A DNA stretch of 64,000 bases. Origin: Monarcha castaneiventris obscurior. Taxonomy: Eukaryota; Chordata; Aves; Passeriformes; Monarchidae. The notes under the pieces are model-generated. The model searched no databases and had not been told where the DNA came from. It saw nothing but the letters and a program-made list of their open reading frames with translations. The position numbers and the translations under genes are program-made. Below, in pieces: positions 61,441-64,000 of the stretch; within the stretch, counting starts at the first letter, position 1; each line of letters starts with the position of its first letter. The DNA is taken from positions 1,746,001-1,810,000 of the forward strand of contig JAMPIT010000682.1 of the NCBI GenBank assembly GCA_026261815.1. The letters are read 5' to 3'.

Positions 61441-63213
61441 ATCCCATTCTCAGAAGAGAGAGCTAGTTTTTTTTTTCTTTTTTCCCCCCTCATTTCCTTT
61501 TTTTTTCCCCCTTTTTTAATAAACTTGAACTGCTCTAAGGACTACAGCAGTGCTGCATCTGGCAGTGTGTCACACAGACCACACAGGGAGGAGAGGTCAG
61601 TGTGGGGCGAGCACCAAAATTCTCACACAGCACCAGCTGAGGCTGGTTGGGAAATGCACTGGCAGAGCTCACCCCCGCCCCATCTCATTCTGAGCCTCCA
61701 ACTCCTGTGCCTGCAGAGCTCAGGTGACCCTCCCCAGCCCCTCTAGCAAGGAAAGGGCTCCTTGCCCTGGCCAGCAGGATGGCTGGGGTGGTGTCCTTCC
61801 CCAAGCCATGAGGCAGCTCATGAGTGCTGGAAGCAGCTGTGGGGGTCTGAGCCAGCACGTTGCCTCTGCATGGCCAGATCTGGCAGCTCAAAGGTTCACA
61901 GGAGGCCTGTCAAGCACCTCCAGAGGGGAGGACATCAGTCAGAGAGTCCCATGCAACAAAATGATGAGCTCCAGCTGCTGCAGGAGGGTGCCACAGTGGG
62001 TCCTGACTAGAATTATGCCAGCTTACCCTTTGGTCTTCCATCTTTGGTGCCTCACTGTGGAAATGGTCTCAACTTTACCCGTGTTGCCCTATTTTAATGG
62101 ATCAAAGTAATTTATTTCTGTTTGTAGCAGAATAGTTCTCATTTTCAACTCTATAACAAAGTTCCTTCAAGGATCTTGCCTTATCTTCTACAGCTGTTGG
62201 TCATTTTGTTGGTTTTAGACATGTCCAAGGAATCCTTCTTCAATTGCTGACTGACATTGGTCAAACCAAGACGAAAAACACAAGCTTTGTCTTTCAACTG
62301 TATGGTGGAGTGATCAGGAGTGTGGTAAAACTTAATTTACTTCACTGGGTTAGCTTCTTTATTTGTAATTAAGAGGATCTATCCGTGGTGGGTCATATTT
62401 GGCAAGTCACTTAACCTGCCTTGTGCCCTATTAAACTGATATCTCCATCCTCTCTATTTTTTTTTTCTCTAAGGTCTGCAAAGCAGGTGGTGTTCTTTGG
62501 TTTGTGGTTGCCCAAACCTGGTCTCCCAGCTTGCCTTTGAATAGTGAGAATCTAGAAATGAAAATATTCAGGCACGACCAGGACATGGCCACAAAGTGCA
62601 CATCTGTTACTTTGCCTGTGTAGTTTTTATTGTCACCACCCTGCTCTGTCCAGTTGATCTGCCAGGGACTTTCTTACTAAACAATAAGTGAAGTGGGTGC
62701 TTTCTTGGGGTCAATGATTGGGTCAGATGGGAAGTTGTTAAAGCATTCAGAAAGAAACTATTAAAGGTGCAGCACTGCAGAGAAAGAGTGTGATCTTGTT
62801 TTAAAGTGGGTTCTATTCTTGGCTTAGCGTGAAGAGCAGTAGAAAATTATTTGTTTTGGGATCCCAGCGCAGATATTTGCCAAAGGGGCTCAGCTGTCAC
62901 AGCAGTCCTGCAACATGTACCCAGGAGCAAAGGGCTCTGGTGTCAGGGTGACCTGGTGAGTACCTGGCACATGGCAGAGAGCAAAGGGGTTCAACTAACA
63001 AAATGGGTAAACTTCCATGAGGCAGAACTTATGAGATAAGTCATCTTGCTCTGGAGGGGGGAAAAAAATAAATAATCTTCTTGAAAGCACAGCTGAAAGG
63101 ATAGAGCATCATTAAAATGTGTCCCATTTAATTGCTGTGTGGGTGGGATGGTCTACCAACAATCTGCTGGAACGATATCTTGCACTTATCTGGAGCAGAT
63201 AAGCTCTTGCCTC

Positions 63214-63217
<4 letters not shown>

Positions 63218-63254
<37 letters not shown>
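63218..63254. repeat. T37 mononucleotide run
   Basis: This is the longest homopolymer in the window. It could be the reverse of a poly(A) tail from a minus-strand retrocopy, but I recognise no source sequence on its right side. Confidence 0.95.
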
Positions 63255-64000
63255 CTCCTGTAAAACAAGGCGCCTTTACTTAGCTAGAGAGTCTTTTAAT
63301 TACTCAGCGCTGGGGCTCGATCAGTGTGCCACTGTCTGACAACCTTTCTCCTGACCCTAGAGACCAGGGACTTCTAATTTATTGTGCACCTCACAAGTGC
63401 TGGTGCTGCGGAGCCCTGAGCCAGCCGCGGTTTCAGATGTTACTGTTACGAAATGACTGTCACTGGGTTTTGTTTGTTTTTTTTTTTATCTTTGTGCTTA
63501 AATCATCTGGCCCAGCGCAGGCAGAGGATACTTGCACCCTGTCCTCTTGCATCAGGATAATTCAGCTGTAGTAGGGGAAGATGGGTCACTTTAAGCACCA
63601 GCTGTCAAAGTGGGAGCTTTGAAGTGGGTTTGGGAAAGGAGTCTCAGCCCAGCATGAAAGAGGGCAGCAAGAGCTTAAAGGGTAATTTTTATTTTTTCAA
63701 AGACTGAAATGTGGGGTTCATGCCGTGTTATTTTTTTCCCCCACTGGCAGAGGGTCTATGCTGTAAGCTATCACATTTTCCACAGTGTGTGACTGCATGT
63801 GATAGGAACATACCTTTCCCTCCACTTCAATCCAAAAAAAGGTTGGCAAACTACGAGTGCAGCAAAAACACAGGAGCAACTGCATGTAGATGAAGAAAAC
63901 ACTGCCCTGCAATAGGTTGCAGAATCAAAACAGCCCCTTTTGTACCCCAGGAGAAGTAAAGAATCAGCTTTCTTCTCCTTTCTCTCCCTTCTGTGCTCTT

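Larger units (their letters stand above)
58201..64000. other. Intergenic DNA upstream of RAD23B
   Basis: No supported coding sequence. Poly-T tracts lie at 59.58 and 63.22 kb, and an AT-rich motif-dense block at 61.33-61.44 kb. A small mixed-CpG stretch near 63.3-63.5 kb has no recognised content. Confidence 0.6.

Noticed and set aside
30801..64000. A possible neighbouring protein-coding gene upstream of RAD23B
   Set aside because: I searched the translations for known vertebrate families and saw only LINE remnants. In human the nearest genes on either side of RAD23B are far away, so an empty 33 kb is plausible.
1..64000. CRISPR arrays, bacterial operons, tRNA or rRNA genes
   Set aside because: No regularly spaced repeats, no ribosome-binding-site-led gene series and no cloverleaf or rRNA sequence was seen. 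The DNA is plainly a vertebrate nuclear locus.

Overview
The window is vertebrate nuclear DNA, almost certainly from a bird. Spliced exons with GT/AG borders rule out a prokaryote. The dispersed repeats are overwhelmingly CR1 LINEs of avian type, and there is an ERVL-like LTR of a kind I associate with songbird and other neoavian genomes. I cannot name the species.

Left part (1-29.4 kb): seven coding exons of RAD23B, the nucleotide-excision-repair and proteasome-shuttle protein, run on the minus strand. The gene reads right to left. Exon 1 (start codon at 29379) sits in a CpG island, and exons 2-7 lie at 16.7, 14.2, 11.8, 8.5, 4.6 and 0.1-0.2 kb. All six junctions keep reading phase. Together they encode residues 1-261 plus one base of the next codon: the ubiquitin-like domain (exons 1-3), a Pro/Ala-rich linker (exon 4), a short exon 5, the first UBA domain (exon 6) and an Ala/Thr-rich linker (exon 7). 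The XPC-binding domain, the second UBA domain and the 3' UTR must lie left of position 1. Intron 1 is about 12.5 kb; the others are 2.2-4.3 kb and mostly unique sequence.

Promoter (about 28.4-30.8 kb): a CpG island with two NRF-1-like palindromic motifs and a minisatellite just inside intron 1. It is bounded upstream by two CR1 copies in the same orientation as the gene.

Right part (30.8-64 kb): no protein-coding gene that I can support. This is the 5' flank of RAD23B. It holds CR1 fragments (a cluster at 36.6-39.3 kb, an ancient piece at 47.3 kb, a truncated copy at 55.7 kb), a degenerate ERV 5' LTR with primer-binding site and leader at 57.3-58.2 kb, microsatellites, and several AT-rich stretches dense in homeodomain-type motifs that could be conserved regulatory elements. 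One good CTCF-like motif lies at 44.1 kb.

I looked for an unusual or new biological system and found none. The most checkable oddities are matched poly-T tracts upstream of three consecutive RAD23B exons, a roughly 100-bp direct repeat bracketing a CR1 fragment in intron 1, and the CR1 pair forming the upstream edge of the promoter. Repeat family calls rest on my recognition of sequence, not on a database search.
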